Positions 1 through 7,870 of a stretch of 64,000 nt of DNA are shown here, in pieces. Location: the NCBI RefSeq assembly GCF_009765865.1, contig NZ_LMUQ01000061.1, forward strand, positions 238,312-302,311, given 5' to 3'. The stretch is from Acidisoma sp. L85. GTDB taxonomy: Bacteria > Pseudomonadota > Alphaproteobacteria > Acetobacterales > Acetobacteraceae. The number at the start of each line of letters is the position of its first letter. Position 1 is the first letter of the stretch. The notes under the pieces are model-generated. The model made no database searches and was not told the DNA's origin. It saw only the letters and a list, made by a program, of their open reading frames with translations. The position numbers and the translations under genes were made by a program.

Positions 1-347
1 ATGAGTTCCGCGAAACGGTTCTGTCGCAGATCGCCGAACAGAGCCCGAATTTCCGCGACCTGATCCGCCATGTGGAAACCCGCAGCCCCTGGGATATCGA
101 AAACGAGGCCGGCTTGACCGAGGGCAATATCTTCCAGGGCGAACTCACGATGGACCAGCTCATCTTCAACCGCCCTGTACCCGGCTACGCGCAATACCGT
201 GCGCCGATCGCCGGGATGTACATGTGCGGCTCCTCGACGCATCCCGGCGGCGGTGTGATGGGCGCGCCGGGCGCCAATGCGGCGCGTGAAATCCTGCGGG
301 ATCTTCGCATCAAAGGCTTCGACCCGCGCGAGGAGCATGACCTGTGA
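1..347 (+). CDS. NAD(P)/FAD-dependent oxidoreductase, phytoene-desaturase-like, C-terminal part (5' end outside window)
   Basis: This is the C-terminal end of a flavoprotein; its codons run in frame from base 3 and the N-terminus lies upstream of the window. The tail carries the FAD-binding motif of the phytoene desaturase / COG1233 amine-oxidase-like family: GMYMCGSSTHPGGGVMGAPG followed by an Asn-Ala-Ala helix. The next gene has nearly the same tail, so the two are tandem paralogs. Its stop overlaps the GTG start of that gene by 4 bp (GTGA), implying translational coupling. The substrate is unknown. The family covers carotenoid, amine and pyranose-like oxidations, and the GcvT-fold and aldehyde dehydrogenase genes that follow favour catabolism over carotenoid synthesis. 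That last point is inference. Confidence 0.85.
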   Translation, partial: EFRETVLSQIAEQSPNFRDLIRHVETRSPWDIENEAGLTEGNIFQGELTMDQLIFNRPVPGYAQYRAPIAGMYMCGSSTHPGGGVMGAPGANAAREILRDLRIKGFDPREEHDL

Positions 348-1921
348 GCACGCGCTACGACCACATCGTCATCGGCGCCGGCCATAACGGCCTGGTCTGC
401 GCCGCCTATCTCGCCCGCGCCGGCCGCAGCGTGTTGGTGCTGGAGGCGGCCGAGGAGGTCGGCGGCGCCGCGCGAACAGCGGAAATCGCGCCGGGTTTCC
501 GCGTCTCGGCCTGCGCGCATCTGCTGTACGGCCTGCATCCGCGTGTGATCCGCGAGCTGAGCCTTCGCCGCCATGGCCTGGACTATGCCTCCGCGAGTTT
601 GCAAACGGCTGTGATGGGCGCGGATGGTTCCGTGCTACGGCTCAAGACCGACCACGCGGCGGGTGCGATCGACGCGGCGGATATCGTGGCGCTGCCGGGT
701 TTTCGTCGCCGCTTGCTGAAGATGGCGCGGCATCTGCGGCCGATGCTGCTTATGCAGCCCCCGCGTTTGGCGGGGCGCGATCTGAAGCAGAACATCGACC
801 TAGCGCGCCTGGGCTTCGCCATCCGGTCGATGGGCCAGGCGGATATGCGCGACTTCCTGCGCATCGCCACGATGAATGTCTTCGATCTCGTGCAGGACAA
901 TTTCGCCTCGCCGCTGATCCAGGCGGCCTTCGCGGCGGATGCCGTGCTTGGCACGAATCTTGGGCCGCGTTCGCCCGGCACGGTGCTGACGCTGCTGTAT
1001 CGCCTCATTGGCGAGGTTGGACCGGTACAGGGTGCGGTTGCCTTGCCGCGCGGCGGCATGGGCGCTGTGACGCAGGCGATCGCCGCCTCGGCCCGGGACT
1101 TCGGTGCGACCATCCGCATGGGCGCCGCCGTCGGCCGCATTCGTGTCGAGGGCGAGCGTGTGGTGGGGGTCGAGCTGGCAGATGGCGAGTTCATCGCCGC
1201 TGGCAGCGTGGTTTCCAATGCCTCGCCGCAACGGACCTTGCTGGATCTAGTGGGGCCGCGTCATCTGGATGCCGGTTTCCAGCGCGACATCGGCAAGATC
1301 CGCGCGAAGGGCAATACCGCGAAGCTGAACCTCGCCTTGAGCGGCCTGCCGGCATTCCGTGGCCTGGACGCAGCCGATCTTGCCGGCCGCATTGTGCTCG
1401 CGGGCAGCCCTTCGGCCATTGAGGCGCAGTTCGATCCGAGCAAATACGGCGAGTGGTCGCCCGAACCGCTGATGGAGATCACCATCCCCTCCGCGACCGA
1501 TGCCACCGCGGCGCCATCCGGCCAGCACGTTCTCTCGGCCGTGGTGCAATATGCGCCCTATCGGCTGAAGGAAGGCTGGGACGCCGCCAGGGCGCGCTAC
1601 CTGGAGGTTCTGCTCGACCATCTGGAGCGCTTCGCTCCCGGCATTCGGCAGCAGGTGGTGGCACAACAGCTTCTCACGCCGTTGGATCTGGAACGCGATT
1701 ACGGGATGCCGGGCGGGCATTGGCATCACGGTGAACTCGCGATTGACCAGCTGCTCATGCTGCGGCCGGTCAATGGCGCGGCGCGCTATGCCATGCCTAT
1801 CGCTGGTCTGTTCCTTTGCGGCGCCGGAGCGCATCCGGGCGGCGGGGTGACTGGTGCTCCGGGGCATAATGCGGCGCAGGCGGTTCTTGCGGAAGCCAAG
1901 CCCTTGGAGCGCGCGGCATGA
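344..1921 (+). CDS. NAD(P)/FAD-dependent oxidoreductase (phytoene-desaturase-like, COG1233 type)
   Basis: A 525-residue flavoprotein. The N-terminal dinucleotide-binding motif GAGHNG sits at residues 11-16, followed by an acidic residue closing the beta strand (VLVLEAAEEVGG). The C-terminal FAD motif GAGAHPGGGVTGAPGHN lies near residue 490. Length and both motifs match the phytoene desaturase / all-trans-retinol saturase-like superfamily. The start is a GTG overlapping the stop of the upstream paralog, and its own stop overlaps the ATG of the GcvT-like gene (ATGA), so three genes are translationally coupled. The linked GcvT-fold and aldehyde dehydrogenase genes suggest oxidation of an alcohol or amine to an aldehyde that is then oxidised further. 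The actual substrate cannot be read from the sequence. Confidence 0.9.
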   Translation: MSTRYDHIVIGAGHNGLVCAAYLARAGRSVLVLEAAEEVGGAARTAEIAPGFRVSACAHLLYGLHPRVIRELSLRRHGLDYASASLQTAVMGADGSVLRLKTDHAAGAIDAADIVALPGFRRRLLKMARHLRPMLLMQPPRLAGRDLKQNIDLARLGFAIRSMGQADMRDFLRIATMNVFDLVQDNFASPLIQAAFAADAVLGTNLGPRSPGTVLTLLYRLIGEVGPVQGAVALPRGGMGAVTQAIAASARDFGATIRMGAAVGRIRVEGERVVGVELADGEFIAAGSVVSNASPQRTLLDLVGPRHLDAGFQRDIGKIRAKGNTAKLNLALSGLPAFRGLDAADLAGRIVLAGSPSAIEAQFDPSKYGEWSPEPLMEITIPSATDATAAPSGQHVLSAVVQYAPYRLKEGWDAARARYLEVLLDHLERFAPGIRQQVVAQQLLTPLDLERDYGMPGGHWHHGELAIDQLLMLRPVNGAARYAMPIAGLFLCGAGAHPGGGVTGAPGHNAAQAVLAEAKPLERAA

Positions 1922-3144
1922 ACCCCGATCTCGCTCCGGCGCAGCACGATAGTGCCCGCGCCACCACGCGCATTGGCCTGAAGGAAACGCCCTTCGCGCC
2001 GCGCCTGCGTCCGCTCAACCAGTTCGAGGCGCTGGAATATTGGCAGGGCTATTGGTCGCCGGCGCATTTCGGCAATATGGAGCGCGAATACTTCGCGATC
2101 CGCAATACCGCGAGCGTCTTCGATATCTCGCCGATGAACAAGTATCGCATCACCGGGCCGGACGCGGATGCATTTTTGCAGCGGCTGGTGACGCGCGATG
2201 TCACTAAGATCAGCGTCGGTCGCGTCGCCTATACGGTATGGTGCGACGATGCCGGGCAGGTCATCGACGACGGCACGCTATTCCATCTCGGCGAGCAGGA
2301 TTGGCGGCTGTGCTGCCAGGAACACCAGACCTTCTGGCTCGAGGCTTCCGCGCGTGGCTTCGATGTTTCGGTGCGTGAGGAAACCGAGGAGGTCGCCGGC
2401 CTGTCGCTCCAAGGACCGACGAGCTTTTCGGTGCTGTCCCGTCTCGGGCTGGGTGGGCTGGAGACGCTGAAGCCTTTCGGGATTCGGCGCTGGCCCTTCC
2501 GGGGTCATGAGTTGATGGTCTCCCGCACCGGCTTCACCGGCGACCTTGGCTACGAGCTGTGGATCGCGCCCGGCGGGGCGCTCGACCTTTGGGATGCCCT
2601 GATGGAGGCGGGCCAGGGCATCGGCGGCGTGGAGCCCACGGGCAGCCACGCGCTGAACATGGCGCGGATCGAGGCGGGGTTCCTCGGCGCCCAGCTCGAC
2701 TTCATTCCGGCCGACAAGGCTATCCGGGCGGGGCGGACCCGGTCGCCCTACGAGCTGAACCTTGGGTGGCTGGTAGACCTTGCGAAGGGTCAATTTACCG
2801 GCCGCAAAGCGCTGGTGGAGGAGAAGGCTCGCGGATCTCGCTACTGCCTGGTCGCGGTCGATATCGAGGGCAAGGAACCGGCCGAAGGGTCGCTTGTCTA
2901 CCACAAGCAGAAGACCGAGGTGGGCCATATCACCTCGGGCATCTGGTCGCCCACCGCCAAACGGAACATTGGGCTCGCCAGCCTCAAGCGGCCATTCGGC
3001 GATACGAAGACCGAGGATCTTTGGGTCGAGATCTATGCCCTGCACGAGCTGCGCTGGGAGAAGGTCATGGCGCGCGTCCGGGTGGTGAAGGCGCCCTTCT
3101 TCGAGCCAGCCCGCCGCCGCGCGACCCCGCCGCTGCCCTTCTGA
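1918..3144 (+). CDS. GcvT-family aminomethyltransferase-like protein (folate-dependent)
   Basis: A 408-residue protein with the GcvT fold. The N-terminal region contains the typical FDISPMNKYRITGPDA stretch and the IDDGTLF segment that corresponds to the folate-site Asp region of glycine-cleavage T protein. The middle has the conserved SRTGFTGDLGYELW motif, and the C-terminal barrel follows. Glycine-cleavage partners GcvH and GcvP are absent here, so this is probably not the housekeeping T protein. It more likely belongs to the demethylase/GcvT-like relatives that work with FAD oxidoreductases on N-methyl or methoxy substrates using tetrahydrofolate as C1 acceptor. The ATG overlaps the upstream stop by 4 bp. 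Partnership with the flavoproteins is inferred from coupling. Confidence 0.85.
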   Translation: MNPDLAPAQHDSARATTRIGLKETPFAPRLRPLNQFEALEYWQGYWSPAHFGNMEREYFAIRNTASVFDISPMNKYRITGPDADAFLQRLVTRDVTKISVGRVAYTVWCDDAGQVIDDGTLFHLGEQDWRLCCQEHQTFWLEASARGFDVSVREETEEVAGLSLQGPTSFSVLSRLGLGGLETLKPFGIRRWPFRGHELMVSRTGFTGDLGYELWIAPGGALDLWDALMEAGQGIGGVEPTGSHALNMARIEAGFLGAQLDFIPADKAIRAGRTRSPYELNLGWLVDLAKGQFTGRKALVEEKARGSRYCLVAVDIEGKEPAEGSLVYHKQKTEVGHITSGIWSPTAKRNIGLASLKRPFGDTKTEDLWVEIYALHELRWEKVMARVRVVKAPFFEPARRRATPPLPF

Positions 3145-3194
3145 TTCGAGCCGGTCGTGGTAGGTTATCCGACGAACCCTGAGGGAGAGAGCGC

Positions 3195-4679
3195 ATGAGC
3201 GCGACCAATTGGCATGAGAGAGCGGCGGCGCTGAAGCCGGAGACGCGGTTCTTCATCGGCGGCGACCTGGCGACCGGTTCGGGCGGCCATTTCGAGACCA
3301 TCAACCCCGCCAATGGCCAGGTCATCGCCGCGGTCAGCGAGGGCACGCCCGCGGATATCGACCGCGCCGTGGCTGATGGGCTGAAGGCCTATCGCAGCGG
3401 AAGCTGGTCCCGCATGGCGCCGCGTGACCGCATGGCCGTGATGTATCGCTTCGCCGATCTCATCGAGCAGAATGTCGAGCTTTTCGCGCTGCTCGATACG
3501 CTGGATATGGGCAAACCGATCAGCGACATGGTGAATATCGATGTGCCCGCCTCGGTGCATTGCATTCGCTTCACCACCGAATGTATCGACAAGCTGACCG
3601 GCTCTACCACGGCGACGCCGTCCAATGTGCTGCATTACATCAATCGCGAGCCGCTCGGCGTGGTGGGCGCCATCGTGCCGTGGAACTATCCGCTGCTCAT
3701 GGCGGTGTGGAAGATCGCGCCCGCATTGGCCGCCGGTAATTCCGTGGTGCTCAAGCCCGCCGAGCAGTCGCCGCTATCGGCTGTGCATCTCGCGCGGCTT
3801 TTCGCGGAAGCCGGCGGCCCCTCGGGCGTCTTCAACGTGGTGAATGGCCCCGGCGAGACGGTCGGCCGGGCCTTGGCGCTGCACAATGACGTGGCGAAGA
3901 TCAGCTTCACGGGCTCGACCGAGGTCGGCAAGCTGATGCTGCAATATGCCGGCCAGTCCAACATGAAGAAGGTCGCGCTGGAATGCGGCGGCAAGACGCC
4001 TCAGGTGATGATGGCCGACCTGCCGGACCTCGCGACGGCCGCCAAAACCGCCGCCGCCGGCATCTATGGCAATATGGGCGAGGTCTGCAACGCCGGCTCC
4101 CGCTTGCTGGTGGATCGCAAGATCCATGACGAATTCGTCCATAGCTTCATGCGGGAAAGCGAAAGCTGGATTCCGGGCGACCCCCTGAACGAGGAGACCA
4201 ATATGGGTCCCCTCGTCACCTTCGAGCAGCAGAAGCGCGTGCTGGGATATGTCGATATTGGCAAAAAGGGCGGCGCTTCGCTGGCCTTCGGCGGCAATGT
4301 TCCGCAGGGTCTGGAGAAGGGCGCCTATGTCGCGCCGGGTCTCTTTACGGGCGTCGACAGCGGCATGCGGATCGCCAAGGAAGAGATCTTCGGCCCGATC
4401 GCGGCGCTGATCCCCGTCGACGGCGTCGAGAACGCGATCGAGGTCGCCAATGACACGATCTACGGCCTCGCCGCCGGAATCTGGACCTCGAACCTCACCA
4501 CCGCGCATACGCTCGCTCGCGAGATCGAGGCCGGGACGATCTGGGTCAATTGCTTCGACGAGGGCGACATGACGCAGCCCTTCGGCGGCTACAAGCAGTC
4601 GGGCAATGCACGCGACAAATGCTTCGACACGGTGCTGGCCTATACGCAGTCGAAATCGGTCTGGGTGAAGCTGGTCTGA
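3195..4679 (+). CDS. Aldehyde dehydrogenase family protein
   Basis: A 494-residue NAD(P)-dependent aldehyde dehydrogenase of full family length. Visible motifs are the cofactor-binding FTGSTEVGK, the general base in LECGGK near residue 262, the catalytic Cys in GEVCNAG near residue 298, and the C-terminal PFGGYKQSG. A purine-rich GAGGGAGAG ribosome binding site precedes the ATG. It lies 50 bp after the GcvT-like gene on the same strand and probably ends the operon, oxidising an aldehyde released by the upstream flavoproteins to the acid. It resembles the gamma-glutamyl-aminobutyraldehyde / betaine aldehyde dehydrogenase branch, but the substrate is not assignable. A short GACCG-CGGTC hairpin overlaps the stop and has no U tract. 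Confidence 0.93.
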   Translation: MSATNWHERAAALKPETRFFIGGDLATGSGGHFETINPANGQVIAAVSEGTPADIDRAVADGLKAYRSGSWSRMAPRDRMAVMYRFADLIEQNVELFALLDTLDMGKPISDMVNIDVPASVHCIRFTTECIDKLTGSTTATPSNVLHYINREPLGVVGAIVPWNYPLLMAVWKIAPALAAGNSVVLKPAEQSPLSAVHLARLFAEAGGPSGVFNVVNGPGETVGRALALHNDVAKISFTGSTEVGKLMLQYAGQSNMKKVALECGGKTPQVMMADLPDLATAAKTAAAGIYGNMGEVCNAGSRLLVDRKIHDEFVHSFMRESESWIPGDPLNEETNMGPLVTFEQQKRVLGYVDIGKKGGASLAFGGNVPQGLEKGAYVAPGLFTGVDSGMRIAKEEIFGPIAALIPVDGVENAIEVANDTIYGLAAGIWTSNLTTAHTLAREIEAGTIWVNCFDEGDMTQPFGGYKQSGNARDKCFDTVLAYTQSKSVWVKLV

Positions 4680-4754
4680 CCGTCGGCGGTCAACATGCGC
4701 GCGACTTCCCCGCCACCACCATCGCGGTGCGTGACGGGGAAGCTGAGGAAAAGC

Positions 4755-6101
4755 CTAGGCGGCGACTGCCCAATCCTGCTCGGCCGCCACGACATTGACG
4801 TCGATTCTGACTACGCGCTCGTGGTCGGAACGGCCGAGGTCCAGCAGCGCCTGCCCATCCGTCCAGCGCAGTCGGCCGCAGGTCTCGATGCCATGGAAGC
4901 CCAGCGCAAGACGGCCGTCATCCAGCGCTAGCGTATCGCCGTTGATGGTGACCGTGGTGATCCCGGCGCCCAAGCGGCGATGATCGCTGGCCGCTCTGGC
5001 GGCTACCGAAGCGAGGCGCACAAGGCCACTGCTTCCCGCTGGGACCGTCACGTCATGCGTGCCGACTGCTTCCAGCCATAGCGTCTGGGTCGCGCCTGCG
5101 CCCGCGCCGGTGGCGACGGCTCGTCCCTCGACCCGCGCACGGATCACGGCGAGGGCAACCCCGCCCTCGACGAGCGGGGCGCAAGCGCGCGTCCGCCATG
5201 CCTCAGAGGCGAGATCGGGGGCGAAGTCCCCGTGCAGATCGGCCGGCACAGCCGCGTTCGCGAACATGCCGCGATTGCCGGTGTCCAGCCAGCTCTCTGC
5301 CGCGGCGCCTTCCGCCATGAGCAGGTCGTGCTTCGGCAACTCGACATGGAAATAGGTGATCTCGGCCATGCTCGTGTCGCGAAGGATAGTGCTGCCGTTA
5401 ACCAACAGCCGCGCCGGAACCAGCTTGCCGTCGAGGCCCATGGCATGCTCAGGGCTGACCAGGAGATCGCGCGACGGTACGCCCGCCGCCAGCGCGCCAG
5501 CGCGGATCCGGATCGGCGCTACATCCGGCCGTGCCGCGAGGCTGAAACGACGATGCCCGATCCAGGTCACCGCCGCGGCTTCGCCGGAAGCCGTCACCAC
5601 GATGTCACCCGCTTTCAGCGACTCGACGGCGACGTAGCCCCCCGTCGTGGCGATCAGTGTGCCGAGCGCGAAACAGGTCGGCGTGCCCGGCGTGGTCACG
5701 AAGCCAGCAAGGGTTTCGCCGTTCGAGGTATCGGTGTTTCCGAGCAAAAAAGTTTGAAACTTCCACCCACCGTTCGAGGCGCCTTGGCTGGACGCCTGAA
5801 CGACAACACCAGAGGAATTGACGCCGAGCACCGTGAAGGTCGTGCTTGCATTCGCCTGGTCGGTCGAAGCCGCTCCGAATGCGAGCTTGCCGCTATAGGT
5901 TGAGCCGACGACCAGATCAGAAAATGAAGATACGCCGTCAATCTCGACGAAATAGGCGTCGGTCACTCCGCTCGACAGGTTCTCATGCGATGCCGCGGCA
6001 TTGAAGGTGCCGTTGGAAAAGCTGCCAGGCGATAAATCTCCGGAAGCTCCGCCATGCTGCGTGAAGCCGTTTGAGTTCTGATTGTAGAAATAGATCGACA
6101 T
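4755..6101 (-). CDS. Hint (hedgehog/intein) domain protein
   Basis: A 448-residue protein. Residues 1-135 are rich in Ser, Gly, Asn and Thr, as in extracellular or repeat-type proteins, and contain no classic signal peptide. From about residue 142 a Hint module begins with the catalytic-type Cys in CFALGTLIAT, continues through VESLKAGDIVVTASG and contains the hallmark LLVSPEHAMGLDGKLVPARL block. About 160 further residues follow. This architecture is the bacterial Hint_2 type, common in alphaproteobacteria, in which autoproteolysis at the Cys is possible but rarely tested. A GAAGGA ribosome binding site lies 7 nt before the ATG. The gene is monocistronic and convergent with the aldehyde dehydrogenase. 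Its function is unknown; secretion by a type I system is a guess. Confidence 0.85.
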   Translation of the reverse strand: MSIYFYNQNSNGFTQHGGASGDLSPGSFSNGTFNAAASHENLSSGVTDAYFVEIDGVSSFSDLVVGSTYSGKLAFGAASTDQANASTTFTVLGVNSSGVVVQASSQGASNGGWKFQTFLLGNTDTSNGETLAGFVTTPGTPTCFALGTLIATTGGYVAVESLKAGDIVVTASGEAAAVTWIGHRRFSLAARPDVAPIRIRAGALAAGVPSRDLLVSPEHAMGLDGKLVPARLLVNGSTILRDTSMAEITYFHVELPKHDLLMAEGAAAESWLDTGNRGMFANAAVPADLHGDFAPDLASEAWRTRACAPLVEGGVALAVIRARVEGRAVATGAGAGATQTLWLEAVGTHDVTVPAGSSGLVRLASVAARAASDHRRLGAGITTVTINGDTLALDDGRLALGFHGIETCGRLRWTDGQALLDLGRSDHERVVRIDVNVVAAEQDWAVAA

Positions 6102-6408
6102 TCTGCGGTCCTTCAGGATCGGGGGGCGGCGAAGCCAGGCTGGCTCGCCACGTCGCGGATCCTGTGTCAGTCGAGGACAGTCATCGTCAACATCATGGAA
6201 ACGATCCGCAGCTCCGATATCAGGTCAATCAACTTTCTGCTGAATAAGCGACGGATTTTTCCAATACAAACACTGGTCACCTCTAATTTTTTCTTGGTGT
6301 TCAGCACTTCAGCGATAGTCAATGCTGGGGCTAAGGGCTTGGTTGTGGAGTGACAAAGCGCGACAATGGGTCACAGCGAAGAAACCGACGCAAGCAGCCC
6401 GCATGGTG
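6102..6408. other. Intergenic region between Hint gene and ArsB-like gene
   Basis: A stretch of 307 bp that is visibly more AT-rich than the surrounding genes, especially 6225-6310 with runs of T and A. It must hold the promoter of the Hint gene and the 3' end of the ArsB-like transcript, both on the minus strand. I see no convincing open frame, tRNA or strong terminator hairpin in it. Confidence 0.5.
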
Positions 6409-7662
6409 TCACACCATCAGGCTTGCCAAAGCCGCCAGGAGTGCGGGCGGCATGACGATGGCACCGCGCAAGAGGAACTTCGTGAAGCTCACTTCCTCAC
6501 CCTCCCGCCGCAATGCCGTCAGCCAAAGGATTGTCGCCAGCGAGCCGGTGATCGAGAGGTTCGGGCCAAGATCGACGCCGACCAACAGGGCGTTCGTCAC
6601 TACTCTTGGAACATGCGCGGCGGCGACGGCGGAGCCCGCGATGAGGCCCGCCGGCAGATTGTTCATCACGTTGCAAAGCAGCGCGAGCAGCACCCCAGCC
6701 CCCCAGGCCGTGCTCGCCGTCGAGACCTCAGAGGCGTGATGTAAGAGGTCGGCGATCCCGGCAACCACGCCGGTCGCGGCGAGGCCCTGGACGAGCACGA
6801 ACAGCCCAGCCACGAGCGGCAGGACGAGCCACGAAACGCCGCGCAAGGTCTCCCAGGGTGCCTCCCGCTTAGCGGCCAGCACCACGGCTGTCGTGACGAC
6901 GCCCGAGAGCGCGGTGGGCAAGCCGAGCGGGACGTCCGCACCGGAGGCGGCGAGCAAGACAACGGCCGTCGCCAGAATGCCGGCGGCCGCGACCTTGCCT
7001 CCGAAGGGAAGCTCGGCATGCGGGATTTCAGCGGCGATCGGCGCCCTGAGACCGCGCCATTCGACCAGCAGCAAAGTCCCGAGCGTGACGAGGACGCAAA
7101 CGGTGGCTGGCAACAGGAAGTCAGCGAGCCAAGCCATCAGCGCTGGCATGTGATTGCCGTAGAGCACGAGATTGGCCGGGTTGGAGATCGGCAGGATGAA
7201 ACTCGCCGCATTGGCGATGAAGGCGCAGATGAAGAGATAAGGCAGCGGATCGGCCTTGGCGGCTCGCGTGGCGGCAAAAACGGCAGGGGTGAGCACGACG
7301 GCGGTGGCATCGTTCGAGAGGAAGGCTGTGACAATCGTTCCAACGCCATAGACGAGCAGGAAAAGCCGCGTGGCCGAACCTCGTGAATGGCGCACGGCGA
7401 AAACGGCGAGCCAATCGAACAGCCCCTCCCGCCGCGCGACCTCGCTCAGCAGCATCATGCCGAGAAGAAAGAGGTAGACATCCGTGCCCTTGCCGATCGC
7501 GAGCAGTGCCTGATGCCACGGCAACAATCCGCTCGCGACGAGCAGGACGGCGCCGCCGACCGCCCAAACCGCTTCGGGCAGGCGCCAGGGTCGGACGATC
7601 ACACCGGCGGTCGAAACGCCCGCTATGATCCAGGTCGGCGCCGCGGCACTTGCGGCGATCAT
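6409..7662 (-). CDS. ArsB/NhaD/CitM-type ion transporter (SLC13-like)
   Basis: A 417-residue integral membrane protein with roughly ten to twelve hydrophobic segments along its whole length. The pattern matches the ion transporter superfamily containing ArsB, NhaD and CitMHS: the membrane-embedded FLSNDATAVVLTP motif near residue 115, ANAASFILPISNPANLVLYG near residue 150, and a second-half pseudo-repeat CNVMNNLPAGLIAG near residue 335. These twin loops form the ion path in the family. Arsenite export is possible, but there is no ArsR or ArsC beside it; the ArsC-like reductase at 33.6 kb is the Spx/YffB kind, not linked. The anion or cation transported is therefore undetermined. It appears monocistronic on the minus strand. 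Confidence 0.82.
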   Translation of the reverse strand: MIAASAAAPTWIIAGVSTAGVIVRPWRLPEAVWAVGGAVLLVASGLLPWHQALLAIGKGTDVYLFLLGMMLLSEVARREGLFDWLAVFAVRHSRGSATRLFLLVYGVGTIVTAFLSNDATAVVLTPAVFAATRAAKADPLPYLFICAFIANAASFILPISNPANLVLYGNHMPALMAWLADFLLPATVCVLVTLGTLLLVEWRGLRAPIAAEIPHAELPFGGKVAAAGILATAVVLLAASGADVPLGLPTALSGVVTTAVVLAAKREAPWETLRGVSWLVLPLVAGLFVLVQGLAATGVVAGIADLLHHASEVSTASTAWGAGVLLALLCNVMNNLPAGLIAGSAVAAAHVPRVVTNALLVGVDLGPNLSITGSLATILWLTALRREGEEVSFTKFLLRGAIVMPPALLAALASLMV

Positions 7663-7870
7663 GGGGTCGGGTTCCGCTCACGGCAAAGCGATGCCGGCAT
7701 TATCGAATTTACTTCGCCGTTCATCGTGGCTGTTTGGCCTATGCGGGTTGGATAGTCGCTCTGGGAGTTCGTCGTCTACGCGCCGTCATACACACTATCT
7801 TGGGCGCATCTTGCGAGACGGCTAGTCCTCGCGAGGTGACGACGCAGCGGAATTTACTTGTTGCTGTCGC

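Noticed and set aside
6409-7662. Arsenite efflux operon
   Set aside because: No ArsR, ArsC or ArsH next to the carrier; the ArsC-like protein at 33.6 kb is of the YffB type and is unlinked.
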